Assembly: GCF_005144885.1 (NCBI RefSeq) | Contig: NZ_CP039690.1 | Coordinates: forward strand, 2,927,001-2,991,000 | From: Phreatobacter stygius | GTDB lineage: Bacteria > Pseudomonadota > Alphaproteobacteria > Rhizobiales > Phreatobacteraceae | DNA: 64,000 bases | Reading direction: 5' to 3' | Shown here: positions 1-7,058 of the stretch, in pieces | Layout: the number at the start of each line of letters is the position of its first letter | How positions within the stretch are numbered: the first letter of the stretch is position 1 | Program-made: the position numbers and the translations under genes | The notes under the pieces: generated by a model | The model's input: the letters and a program-made list of their open reading frames with translations, nothing else | Database searches by the model: none | What the model was told of the DNA's origin: nothing

Positions 1-1
1 G

Positions 2-115
2 GGCTACCTTTCCGATATCGAAGGCGGCCGGAAGAAAGGCACGCCCGAGACGCTGGCAAAATTGGCCGAGGCGCTCGACGTCCCCGATTTTTGGCTGCAG
101 ACACCAGGCACTTGA
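2..115 (+). CDS. C-terminal fragment of an XRE-type helix-turn-helix protein
   Basis: Only the last 37 residues are inside the window; the gene starts to the left. The readable part has the pattern of the last helices of a Cro/C1-type HTH domain: a YLSDIEGGRK recognition-helix end followed by TLAKLAEALDVP, then a short tail and a TGA stop. It probably belongs to a small regulator in which the HTH is the whole protein or its C-terminal end. Its DNA target cannot be told from this fragment. Confidence 0.75.
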   Translation, partial: GYLSDIEGGRKKGTPETLAKLAEALDVPDFWLQTPGT

Positions 116-150
116 CCAAGGCCCGGTGGCGGAGAGCCGCTGAACCTGAT

Positions 151-930
151 TCACATCCGCGCCAGCACCAGGACCGGTGTGCCCCGGGCATCGGCGAGCA
201 CCAGTTTCTGGCGCACCGGATCGACCCGCCAGCCGCGTGCATCCTCGAGCGCCAGGAGGAATTTCCGCTCCTGGTCCATGGCCGCCGGCGTGCAGGCCAT
301 TTGGGTGGAGATCATGCGGCCGAACGCAATCGTCGCGCCTGATATCGTTGCGCGGCCGCCGATCCGGTTGCAGCCGCCGGTGCCCGAGACCCGGCCGTCA
401 GGGGCGATCTCCAGGACCGACTGAAGCCGGTCGATGACCCCGCCACCCCTGATGTCCTCGGCCAGCCATCGGCCGGCCGGGCTTGGCTGACGCGGGGCCT
501 CCGCCTGGCCACCGACGCGCTCGACGCGGATCTCGGTCTGGTTGCGGCCGCCGGCAAAAACCGGATGGCGCGTGGTGTTGATGAACATCAGCCGGTCGCC
601 GTCGGTGATGCGCGCCTGCAGCGCATAGCTTCGCCGCGGCTGGATCTGCGCGCTGTCGAAGCGGAGGATGTAGCGGATCGGGTTGCGCGGTCCCGCGGCA
701 ATGCGCGTTTCGGCGATGGTGCGTGCCGGCGCGTCGGCCAGCGACACGTCGAGCAGCTTGACCTCGACAATGGTGGTTGGCGGCAGGGCGATGCGCTCGC
801 GGTAGATGACCGTCCCGCGCAGCGTCCGGGCCGCGGCAAAGGCTTCGCTCGCCGGCAACAGCATCGCCAGGCCGGCAAGCCCGGTAAGGCTGCGCCGGGA
901 GATCTCGGCCTTGTTCTTCTTGCTGTCCAC
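151..930 (-). CDS. Envelope protein with YbaY-like and META (HslJ-like) domains
   Basis: This is a 259-residue exported protein. The N-terminus has a twin-arginine-like SRRSLTGLAGLAMLLP export signal. Residues about 35-140 resemble the YbaY/YscW-type lipoprotein domain (RGTVIYRERIALPPTTIVEVKLLD). Residues about 150-255 resemble a META/HslJ domain (GRWLAEDI, then GCNRIGG and MACTPAAMDQERKFLLAL). Such proteins are envelope-stress or lipoprotein-like factors of unknown biochemistry. The start is GTG at 930, because GGGAAGGAG lies about 10 bases upstream. It sits downstream of the porin-like gene but is separated from it by a strong terminator, so it is probably transcribed on its own. Confidence 0.8.
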   Translation of the reverse strand: MDSKKNKAEISRRSLTGLAGLAMLLPASEAFAAARTLRGTVIYRERIALPPTTIVEVKLLDVSLADAPARTIAETRIAAGPRNPIRYILRFDSAQIQPRRSYALQARITDGDRLMFINTTRHPVFAGGRNQTEIRVERVGGQAEAPRQPSPAGRWLAEDIRGGGVIDRLQSVLEIAPDGRVSGTGGCNRIGGRATISGATIAFGRMISTQMACTPAAMDQERKFLLALEDARGWRVDPVRQKLVLADARGTPVLVLARM

Positions 931-1024
931 AGGCGCGGCTCCTTCCCGATGGTTCAGGTCGGGCCGGAGTGTAGCCGGTGGAGAGCGGAACGCTCAATCG
1001 CGCCGCCCGGGCTGGTGCCACCTC

Positions 1025-1053
1025 AAAAAACGGGCCGCCCGAAGGCAGCCCGT
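1025..1053 (-). terminator. Rho-independent terminator of the outer membrane protein gene
   Basis: Read on the minus strand, a 9-bp stem with one mismatch (ACGGGC.GCC paired with GGC.GCCCGT) closes a TTCG tetraloop and is followed directly by six T residues. It starts 27 bases after the stop codon of the porin-like gene, which is where its terminator would be expected. Confidence 0.9.
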
Positions 1054-1079
1054 TGCCGATGCTGATGGCTGAAAGACGA

Positions 1080-1805
1080 TCAGTAGCGGGCGACCACGGC
1101 CGACGGGCCGGTGGTGAAGTGATAGGACAGGCCGAGCCGGACCGTGTGGATCTGCGGGTTGATGCGCTCGGCATAACCGATGAAGCGGGCGGTCGACTTG
1201 CCGTAATCGGTGTAGCGATATTCGATGCGGGCCGACAGGTTCGGCGTGAAGGCGTATTCGACGCCGGCGCCCAGGGTCCAGCCGGTGAAGCTGGTGCCGA
1301 TCGATTCCGCCGGTACAAAAGAGAGATTGGTCGCGTTGGCGCCCAGGAACGCCACGCCGCCGGTGGCGTAGACCAGGGCGCGGTCGATGGCGAAACCGGC
1401 GCGGGCGCGCACCGAGGCGTTCCAGCGATGCTTCAGGCCGTTGATGTGACCGCCCGAGCCGCGGTCATTGCCGTTGATGCCCGAGGCTTCGATATCGCCT
1501 TCGAGACCGATCACGAACTGGTTGAACTGATAGAGATAGCCGGCATGCAGGCCGCCGACGATGCCCGACTGGCGGGCCGCATCCTGGATCAAGGGGAAGG
1601 TCGTCGCCGTCGACGGGACGCCATAGGGCTGCGAGGCCGAACCCCAGCCGTAACCGACCTGGCCGCCCAGGTAGAAGCCGGTCCAGTTGAACACCGGCGC
1701 CACGACGACCGCGGCGATCGGGCCGCGCGCGCCACCGAGGTCGGCGGCGAAGGCGCCGGTCGAAAGCGCGCCGACAGCAACGGCGGCAAGCAAGATCTTC
1801 TTCAT
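1080..1805 (-). CDS. Outer membrane beta-barrel protein (Omp25/Omp31-like)
   Basis: A 241-residue outer membrane protein. It has a classic signal peptide (MKKILLAAVAVGALSTGAFA, cut near residue 20), then aromatic/glycine-alternating strands such as NWTGFYLGGQVGYGWG, ARAGFAIDRALVYATGGVAF, GWTLGAGVEYAF and SARIEYRYTDYG. These are typical of the small OmpA-like barrel proteins abundant in Rhizobiales. The frame is open further upstream, but the signal peptide and the GGGGA just before the ATG at 1805 fix the start. A 15-bp palindrome lies about 125 bp upstream, and a strong terminator follows. A single gene, probably well expressed. Confidence 0.9.
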   Translation of the reverse strand: MKKILLAAVAVGALSTGAFAADLGGARGPIAAVVVAPVFNWTGFYLGGQVGYGWGSASQPYGVPSTATTFPLIQDAARQSGIVGGLHAGYLYQFNQFVIGLEGDIEASGINGNDRGSGGHINGLKHRWNASVRARAGFAIDRALVYATGGVAFLGANATNLSFVPAESIGTSFTGWTLGAGVEYAFTPNLSARIEYRYTDYGKSTARFIGYAERINPQIHTVRLGLSYHFTTGPSAVVARY

Positions 1806-1930
1806 GGCAATCCCCAGCGATGTATTTTCCGAATGCTGAGAATCTGAGTATTTCGCATGGCGATTTTGTACAAGCTCCAGCGGAAGGTCGCGATGCGGAA
1901 CGGGCAATGCTGTTGCGCCGGCAGCACACG

Positions 1931-1945
1931 TGACGTGACACGTCA
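1931..1945. promoter_or_regulatory. Palindromic operator-like site upstream of the outer membrane protein gene
   Basis: The sequence TGACGTGACACGTCA is a perfect 7+1+7 inverted repeat in the 253-bp gap between the porin-like gene (start 1805) and the XRE regulator gene (stop 2059). Its position, about 125 bp upstream of the start codon, fits a transcription factor site. The protein that would bind it is unknown. Confidence 0.4.
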
Positions 1946-2058
1946 ATTCGCTGGGAGCCCGGACGTTAATGGATACTGAAGAATTCAGGGGTTGCCGCAG
2001 GGCGGCAAGCAACGGTTCGCGCCATGCGGCCGGGTTCAGCCGGTGAGCCCGGATCGGC

Positions 2059-2448
2059 TCAATTGGCGGGTCGCGCGATACTCTCGGCAATATTGACCAG
2101 CGACCGGCGCACCGCCGGATCTTCGATGCGCGCATAGGCCTGGAGCAATTGGATGGCGCCCGGCACGATCAGCAGCGCGCCCGGCGTCGGCAGCATGTCT
2201 TCGGCCATTTCCGTTTCGGTCGGCGCGTCCTCGAAGAAAAACGACACGGGAACGCCCAGAATGCCGGACATCTGCATCAGGCGGCTCGCCCCGATCCGGT
2301 TGACGCCCTTTTCGTATTTCTGCACCTGCTGGAAAGTCAGACCCAGTCGCTCGCCGAGCTTTTCCTGACTGATGCCCAGCATCATCCGCCGCATACGCAC
2401 CCGCATTCCGACATGCCGGTCGACCGGGTTCGGATTCTTGACCGACAT
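2059..2448 (-). CDS. XRE-family transcriptional regulator (SinR-like)
   Basis: A 129-residue regulator with an N-terminal Cro/C1 HTH at residues about 14-68 (RVRMRRMMLGISQEKLGERLGL, then TFQQVQKYEKGVNRI). The tail, containing VPVSFFFEDAP, is characteristic of a widespread alphaproteobacterial HTH family. GAGGAGA lies just upstream of the ATG at 2448. Family members act in stress, cell cycle or symbiosis control, but nothing here identifies the regulon. The gap to the next gene (2449-2662) holds no other feature I can support. Confidence 0.88.
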   Translation of the reverse strand: MSVKNPNPVDRHVGMRVRMRRMMLGISQEKLGERLGLTFQQVQKYEKGVNRIGASRLMQMSGILGVPVSFFFEDAPTETEMAEDMLPTPGALLIVPGAIQLLQAYARIEDPAVRRSLVNIAESIARPAN

Positions 2449-2662
2449 TGCGTCTCCTCAGGATCTGCGCCGACGTGCTCTCGATGGCGCCTGACGCACG
2501 AAGGCACTCATGCAGCCACAAGGCATCGATACCGGCCTCTTCGAAATGGAACTCAACGTTTGCTCGGAACTATGTGGCATTTATTGCGATATTTCGTGGT
2601 GTCCACAAGTCGCCCACACATAGGTAAATCCTCTAGGGCGGTTGTTCCGGCGATTTGACGGC

Positions 2663-2935
2663 TCACGAGTGCCGTTTGGCCACCGTCAGCCTGATATGGC
2701 CGTCGGCGCCATAGTCGACCCGCAGATGTTCGGGCGCCTGGACCGAGCCGAGGAAGGTCTGCAGGCTCGACAGCGCATGATCCGGCATGGCGAGAATGCC
2801 GCGCATCAGTTCCAGAAGGCCCGGTTCCTGGCTCCAATAGACCAGTTCGCGCAGCCGCGTGATGTCGAAATTGTCGTCCAGCACGATCAGCTCGTCGGCT
2901 GGCGATCGATGGTGGTTTCGCTTCGGTGTCGTCAT
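2663..2935 (-). CDS. Small protein of unknown function, last gene of a coupled set
   Basis: A 90-residue soluble protein that I do not recognise. It has no signal peptide, membrane segment or cofactor motif. The middle (RELVYWSQEPGLLELMRGILAMP) looks helical, and the end (VDYGADGHIRLTV) looks like two beta strands. It lies 27 bp after the isochorismatase-fold gene on the same strand, with a GGGAGA ribosome site, and is probably cotranscribed with it. A 12-bp palindrome (CCCATCGATGGG, 2944-2955) sits in that gap over the ribosome site. Codon use matches the neighbours, so I take it as a real gene. Confidence 0.65.
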   Translation of the reverse strand: MTTPKRNHHRSPADELIVLDDNFDITRLRELVYWSQEPGLLELMRGILAMPDHALSSLQTFLGSVQAPEHLRVDYGADGHIRLTVAKRHS

Positions 2936-2962
2936 TCAAGTCTCCCATCGATGGGCCCCGGC

Positions 2963-3541
2963 TCAGCCGACGGCCGCAAGCGCCTGTTCTTCGGTCTGGA
3001 TCTCGGCAAACCGGGCGACCAGCCCGATCAGCGTGGTCAGATAGGCATCGGGATCGGCGTCCTCGCGGGGGCGGGAGCCCGCGACGGCATCCGAAATGCA
3101 GATCAGTCTCTGGCCGCGGTGGAACCCTTCGATAGCGGTCGAGAGGATCGTCTCCTCCAGCGAGAAGCCCATGACGAAACAGTCCAGCGGCCCGAGATTG
3201 GCCAGGTAGTCGGCAAAGCGCGGCGAGCTGTAGGCCGATGGCAGGGGGTGCTCGAAGATCAGCTCGCCCGGCTGCGGCCGCCAGCCGGGGATCCAGTCGG
3301 TCAGGCTCGACGCCGGGTTGAACCAGGCCGCCCGGGCGACCCGCTTCAGATGGACGATCGGCCACATGCCGTCGCGCCAGGCTGACAAGAGCCGGCCGCA
3401 GGCGCCGAGCGCGGCATCGCCGTCGCGCACGGTATGGGCGCGGCCGGTCGCGATATATTCCTGCTGCAGGTCGCAGCAGATCAGCAAGGGCGCCGGCTGG
3501 CGCAGCCGGTCAGCGGCCGAGGCGAAGGATCGCGCCGGCAC
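2963..3541 (-). CDS. Isochorismatase-fold protein lacking the catalytic cysteine
   Basis: A 192-residue protein of the cysteine hydrolase/isochorismatase fold. Visible landmarks are the first-strand Asp (LLICCDLQQEY), a Lys at the expected place (VHLKRVAR), and the helix after the nucleophile strand (GFSLEETILSTAIEGFHRG). Aligned by eye with the usual G-x-x-T-x-x-C-V-x-x-T-A pattern, the nucleophile Cys position is Thr. An amidase reaction of the usual kind is therefore unlikely; non-cysteine members exist, such as the isochorismatases of siderophore and phenazine synthesis. The start is GTG at 3541, overlapping the TAG stop of the upstream acetyltransferase gene by one base, which suggests translational coupling. 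Confidence 0.75.
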   Translation of the reverse strand: MPARSFASAADRLRQPAPLLICCDLQQEYIATGRAHTVRDGDAALGACGRLLSAWRDGMWPIVHLKRVARAAWFNPASSLTDWIPGWRPQPGELIFEHPLPSAYSSPRFADYLANLGPLDCFVMGFSLEETILSTAIEGFHRGQRLICISDAVAGSRPREDADPDAYLTTLIGLVARFAEIQTEEQALAAVG

Positions 3542-4146
3542 TAGACCGCAACCTTCAGGTCGCGCAGCGGGCTCGAGACGTTGCGGTCGGCCGAGCGTTC
3601 CAGCACACCGGCCTGGTCCCACTGGCCCTCGGGGCGAATGATCACATAGGGGTCGCTGTCGATGGTGATGGCGTTCGGGTCGGCCGGCAGGTCCAGGACC
3701 ATTTCGGTATAGCTGAAGTCGGAGAACACGACCTTCCGGTTGTGGTGCAGGGGCTTGGCTCCGAAGCGCGCCCAGAAATCGACCAGCCGGTCCTGCGCCT
3801 GGCCGTAGATCCGCCGGTAGCCCTTGCGCTTGAGGAAGCCGACGCATTCGCGCACCAGCCGGAAGGCCACGGTGGAGCGACGGTACTGGTGGCGCACGGC
3901 GAGCCGCTCGACCTTGGCGAAGTCGGCAAAGAACCGTGCCCTCAGGCAGGCCACCGGTTCGCCGCCGATGAAACCGATGAAATGGGCGGCGACCAGGTCG
4001 TTGCCGTCGAATTCCTCCTCATAGGGGCAATCCTGCTCGGCCAGATAGACCGCCGAGCGGATCGCGGTGACCAGCATCAGATCCTGAACATTGCGGGCGA
4101 TGCGGATCGTGATGGCTTTGGTGGCCGGGTCGGCATCGTTGCTCAT
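3541..4146 (-). CDS. GNAT-fold acyltransferase
   Basis: A 201-residue GNAT-fold protein. The acetyl-CoA-binding core is seen at residues about 80-130: VERLAVRHQYRRSTVAFRLV, then GYRRIYGQAQDRLVDFWARFG, the usual strand 4/helix 3 and strand 5/helix 4 pattern. It carries a C-terminal extension of about 50 residues beyond the core. The acceptor substrate is unknown; the overall form recalls N-acyl amino acid or autoinducer-type GNAT enzymes, but that is only a hint. It overlaps the upstream gene by 4 bp (ATGA) and the downstream gene by 1 bp, so the three are translationally coupled. Confidence 0.8.
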   Translation of the reverse strand: MSNDADPATKAITIRIARNVQDLMLVTAIRSAVYLAEQDCPYEEEFDGNDLVAAHFIGFIGGEPVACLRARFFADFAKVERLAVRHQYRRSTVAFRLVRECVGFLKRKGYRRIYGQAQDRLVDFWARFGAKPLHHNRKVVFSDFSYTEMVLDLPADPNAITIDSDPYVIIRPEGQWDQAGVLERSADRNVSSPLRDLKVAV

Positions 4147-4733
4147 GATGGGCCTCCGCCAGCCAAGGCCGGATCACCCACCACCGCGCCGCCGGCCCGA
4201 TTGGCCAGCCGCCGATAGATCCACAGATCAGGTTGAAAGCTCGGTGTCCGCTCGAAACCGACCTGGCGCAGCAGGCGCGCGCCGTCGGCGGTCGCCGGCT
4301 GGGCGTAATAGTCGGCCACGGCAAAGGCGCCACGCATCATCCTGACCGCGACATCGGCGATGCCGGCGGCCGCCCGTCCGCGCGCGGCCAGCGCCCAGAC
4401 GTAAAGCGCCGCCGGGCCCTCGTTGCGCCCGGCAAGCAGAGCCAGGTCGGGATCGGCGAAATCGAAGGTATCGAGCAGGACGTGTTCGAGGCCGTCCTGA
4501 TTGAGATAGAGGAAGGCGATGCCACCTCTGATCCGGCCGCGGACGCGGAACGGAAAGATCGACGGCGCCTGATGCCGGTAGACGCGCTCGACCACGTCAT
4601 TGCCGATCTTGACCGCGGAAATCGACTGCCGCGCCAGATCGGCCATGCCGGCAAGCTCGTGATGGCGTGCCGGCGAAGCATCGACGAGTTGCGCCGAGCT
4701 CAACAGATCCAGGGAATGTCGTGGCAAAATCAT
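4143..4733 (-). CDS. GNAT-like protein, first gene of the coupled set
   Basis: A 196-residue protein from the ATG at 4733 (an ATG at 4760 would add nine residues). The second half looks like a divergent GNAT domain: AALYVWALAARGRAAAGIADVAVRMM, then GARLLRQVGFERTPSFQPDLWIY. The first half has a strand-rich section (IFPFRVRGRIRGGIAFLYLN) that may be a substrate domain. The function is unknown. It heads a minus-strand operon of four genes and faces the LysR gene across an 86-bp divergent promoter region, so LysR control is likely. Confidence 0.65.
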   Translation of the reverse strand: MILPRHSLDLLSSAQLVDASPARHHELAGMADLARQSISAVKIGNDVVERVYRHQAPSIFPFRVRGRIRGGIAFLYLNQDGLEHVLLDTFDFADPDLALLAGRNEGPAALYVWALAARGRAAAGIADVAVRMMRGAFAVADYYAQPATADGARLLRQVGFERTPSFQPDLWIYRRLANRAGGAVVGDPALAGGGPS

Positions 4734-4819
4734 ACCACTATCGTGACCACCGACAGGCATCTACAATCCCCCCAACAAGCAAGACCGATCGTTAAGCTAG
4801 TTGCGAGGAGGCAGGCGCG
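4734..4819. promoter_or_regulatory. Divergent promoter region between the GNAT operon and the LysR gene
   Basis: These 86 bp separate two divergent start codons, the usual arrangement of a LysR regulator and its target operon. A strong ribosome site (GAGGAGG) for the LysR gene lies at its right end. I could not fix a convincing T-N11-A box by eye. Confidence 0.5.
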
Positions 4820-5869
4820 ATGCAGGAGAAAACGCAGCGGGCTGCTGCGTCAGTGCAGCGTCAGAAGCCGATCGAGCCGATCGACGCGTCGTGGGGCGAT
4901 CTGAAGATCTTTCTCGTCTGCGTCGATCACCACAGTTTCCGCAAGGGCGCCCAGATCCTGGGCATGACCGACACCACGGTGATGCGCCGGATCGATCGCC
5001 TCGAGGAGGCCCTGGGCTTTGCGCTGTTCGTCAGGCATCAGGCCGGCCTGCAACTGACCGACGAAGGCCGGGCGATCCTCGACGACGCCCGCAAGATGGA
5101 GCGCCTGAGCTTCGATATCTTCCGCCGCGCCGCCCATGCCGGCCCGGATCCGCAAGGCGTCGTGCGGCTGGCGGTCACCGAGGGCGTCGGAACCTATTGG
5201 GTGCTGCCGAAGCTGATCGATTTCCAGGCGACCTACCGGCGGCTGACGGTCGATCTGCGCTGCGCGATGGAGCCGGCCGATGTCGGCAGGCTGGAGGCCG
5301 ATGTCGCCATCCAGTTCGCGCCGCCCGACAATCCCGACCTGATCATCGCCAAACTCGGCCGGCTGCACGTCTATCCCTTCGTTTCGGAAAACTACGCCCG
5401 TGATTTCGGCGTGCCCACCTCGATCGCCGAACTGCGCCAGCACCGGATCATCCAGCAGGTGGCGCCGCAGCTCGACGAGACCGCCTATGCGCGGGCGCTC
5501 GGCGTCGATTCGCTCGCCGGCATCGTCGGCATCCGCACCAATTCGTCGACCGCCACGCTTTATGCGGTCGAGCGCGGCGTCGGCGCCGGCATGCTGCCGA
5601 CCTGCTCGATCGCGCTCGGCGCCCGGCTCGTGCCGCTCGATGTCGGCATCCGCCACCACCTGGATCTGTGGCTGACCTATCATCCCGAGCTGAAGCGCTC
5701 GGAAAAGCACATGTTGCTGGTGAACTGGCTGAAGCGGATCTTCGACCCCTCGCTCTACGCCTGTTTCAAGGACGAATTCATCCATCCGAGCGAACTCGCC
5801 GCGCGCATGGGCGATGCCGCCAAGGCGATGAGCCTCGGCGACTACGCGGCGCCGACGCCGCTGCGTTAG
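4820..5869 (+). CDS. LysR-family transcriptional regulator
   Basis: A 349-residue LysR-type regulator. The winged HTH spans residues about 26-85 (WGDLKIFLVCVDHHSFRKGA, then TTVMRRIDRLEEALGFALF and LTDEGRAIL), and a periplasmic-binding-like effector domain follows (VVRLAVTEGVGTYWVLPKL onward). It is longer than the usual 300 residues because of a 24-residue N-terminal lead and a C-terminal tail of about 45 residues. The ATG at 4820 is supported by GAGGAGG 8-14 bases upstream. It is divergent from the GNAT/isochorismatase-fold operon, which is its most likely target. Confidence 0.9.
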   Translation: MQEKTQRAAASVQRQKPIEPIDASWGDLKIFLVCVDHHSFRKGAQILGMTDTTVMRRIDRLEEALGFALFVRHQAGLQLTDEGRAILDDARKMERLSFDIFRRAAHAGPDPQGVVRLAVTEGVGTYWVLPKLIDFQATYRRLTVDLRCAMEPADVGRLEADVAIQFAPPDNPDLIIAKLGRLHVYPFVSENYARDFGVPTSIAELRQHRIIQQVAPQLDETAYARALGVDSLAGIVGIRTNSSTATLYAVERGVGAGMLPTCSIALGARLVPLDVGIRHHLDLWLTYHPELKRSEKHMLLVNWLKRIFDPSLYACFKDEFIHPSELAARMGDAAKAMSLGDYAAPTPLR

Positions 5870-5941
5870 AGCCTGATCGTCTCGCATTGAGGCGCATGGC
5901 ACCGAGGATTCCGCGCCTTCGCGACCTCGCGCCGGAACCAC

Positions 5942-6130
5942 CGCCCTCACCTCGCCCCGGCGGGGAGAGGTCGACCGTGAGCGTAGCGAGCGGTTGGGAG
6001 AGGCGGGCGAGGCGCTGGACGAGACATCACCATGCGAAACGGGCAGCGCTTGGTTTGGAAGCCACAACGCCCCCTCTCCCGGCCTTCGTTCCTCAGGCCG
6101 ACCTCTCCCCGCCGGGGCGAGGTGAGGGCG
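5942..6130. repeat. Long inverted repeat with 32-bp perfect arms (REP/MITE-like)
   Basis: The arms at 5942-5973 and 6099-6130 are perfect reverse complements of each other. Each arm also contains its own small palindrome (CCCCGCCGGGG). They enclose 125 bp with no convincing gene. The element fills most of the 401-bp gap 5870-6270, where I see no other gene. It resembles paired REP-type palindromes or a small non-autonomous element. A transcript would fold into a very stable stem, so it may also end transcription of the LysR gene. Confidence 0.8.
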
Positions 6131-6270
6131 ATGGCTCCAGTGCGAGATCTCGAAGGGGAGCAGTCCGAGGGCGCAACGCTTCGATCTGAAGCGATCACAC
6201 GCTCGGCGACCAATCACGCCTCCAGGCCGGGGCCCACGGAACCGCCGGCCGGCCGCCGCGTTGGCAAACC

Positions 6271-6600
6271 ATGACCGAACATCCGATCGGACGCCTGTTG
6301 ACCACCCTCGGCACCTTGACGGCGCGCCCTGCCGCCTTCATCGTGGTCGGGCTGTTCGCTGCCGCCTGGCTGATCCTGTCGCCGGCGACGCTGGAGTGGC
6401 ACGGTGTCGCGACGCTCGCGACCTGGCTGATGACGCTTCTGATCCAGCGCGCCGAACATCGCGACACCCAGGCGATCCAGGCCAAGCTCGATGAACTGCT
6501 GCGCGCCGAGCGGCTGGCGTCGAACGCCCTGACCAAGATAGACGACCAGGAGCCGGAGGCGATCGAGGCGCATCGCGAGCGGGCCCAGAAGTCCGACTGA
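6271..6600 (+). CDS. Small membrane protein of the low-affinity iron permease family
   Basis: A 109-residue protein with two predicted membrane helices (PAAFIVVGLFAAAWLIL and ATLATWLMTLLIQ), then a charged tail (RAEHRDTQAIQAKLDELL). This layout and sequence match the short bacterial proteins assigned to the low-affinity iron permease family (PF04120). Iron transport has not been shown for most such bacterial members, so the name is provisional. It is a single gene on the plus strand upstream of the kdp operon, separated from it by 232 bp. Confidence 0.7.
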   Translation: MTEHPIGRLLTTLGTLTARPAAFIVVGLFAAAWLILSPATLEWHGVATLATWLMTLLIQRAEHRDTQAIQAKLDELLRAERLASNALTKIDDQEPEAIEAHRERAQKSD

Positions 6601-6832
6601 CGGGCCGGCCACCGCTGCCGGTTCCGCGACACGATCAGCCCGGTCGCCTCGGTCAGGCCTGCAGCCGGGGCCAATCGCTTTTGCGCGATGCCAGCCGGCG
6701 GCGATGTCGACCCGTCCCGCGGCGGCACCCTTACAGGCTCTTTATGCCGGGCTGGCGCCTTCCGCATCGCTCCCTGATGCCGATCGGACGCAATAAGGGC
6801 CGACTTCATTCCAAGCCGTGGAAGGGTTTGCC
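6601..6832 (+). promoter_or_regulatory. Presumed kdp promoter region
   Basis: These 232 bp hold no gene and precede the first kdp-operon microgene. KdpE normally activates kdp transcription from such a region. TTACA and TTTAT blocks occur close together near 6731-6744 and loosely recall the AT-rich KdpE site of enteric bacteria, but the match is weak and the boundaries are not defined. Confidence 0.35.
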
Positions 6833-6916
6833 GTGTCTGATCTCATCTATGTCGCACTGGGTCTCGGGCTGTTCGGCCTGATGATCGTTTATGTCCGCGC
6901 CGCGACGCGAGCATGA
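6833..6916 (+). CDS. Membrane microprotein preceding kdpF
   Basis: A 27-residue open frame starting with GTG (MSDLIYVALGLGLFGLMIVYVRAATRA). GAAGGG lies six bases upstream. It is one hydrophobic helix with a short positive tail, and its stop is 10 bp before kdpF. It is not KdpF itself, which follows with the typical LLRPEKF ending. I recall similar tiny frames before kdpF in other proteobacteria, which supports a real product, perhaps a second small helper of the Kdp complex. The function is an inference. Confidence 0.6.
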   Translation: MSDLIYVALGLGLFGLMIVYVRAATRA

Positions 6917-6926
6917 GGGCACCACG

Positions 6927-7013
6927 ATGTTCGATCTCATTCTCGCCGGGACGGTGGGCCTCGGGCTCGCCTTCTATCTCATCCTTGTCCTCCTCCGCCC
7001 CGAGAAGTTCTGA
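6927..7013 (+). CDS. kdpF: K+-transporting ATPase subunit KdpF
   Basis: A 28-residue single-helix peptide (MFDLILAGTVGLGLAFYLIL) ending in LLRPEKF, the signature end of KdpF. GAGGG precedes the ATG at a proper distance. KdpF sits in the inner membrane and stabilises the KdpFABC high-affinity potassium pump. It lies 45 bp before kdpA, in the usual position. Confidence 0.9.
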   Translation: MFDLILAGTVGLGLAFYLILVLLRPEKF

Positions 7014-7058
7014 CGCATCTCGCGTTGGATCCTTCGGCGCTTTTGCTGTGGTGATGCC

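Noticed and set aside
2963-3847. Longer 294-codon version of the isochorismatase-fold gene
   Set aside because: The extra N-terminal part runs through the acetyltransferase gene in another frame and has shadow composition. The GTG at 3541 gives a family-length protein and a coupled start.
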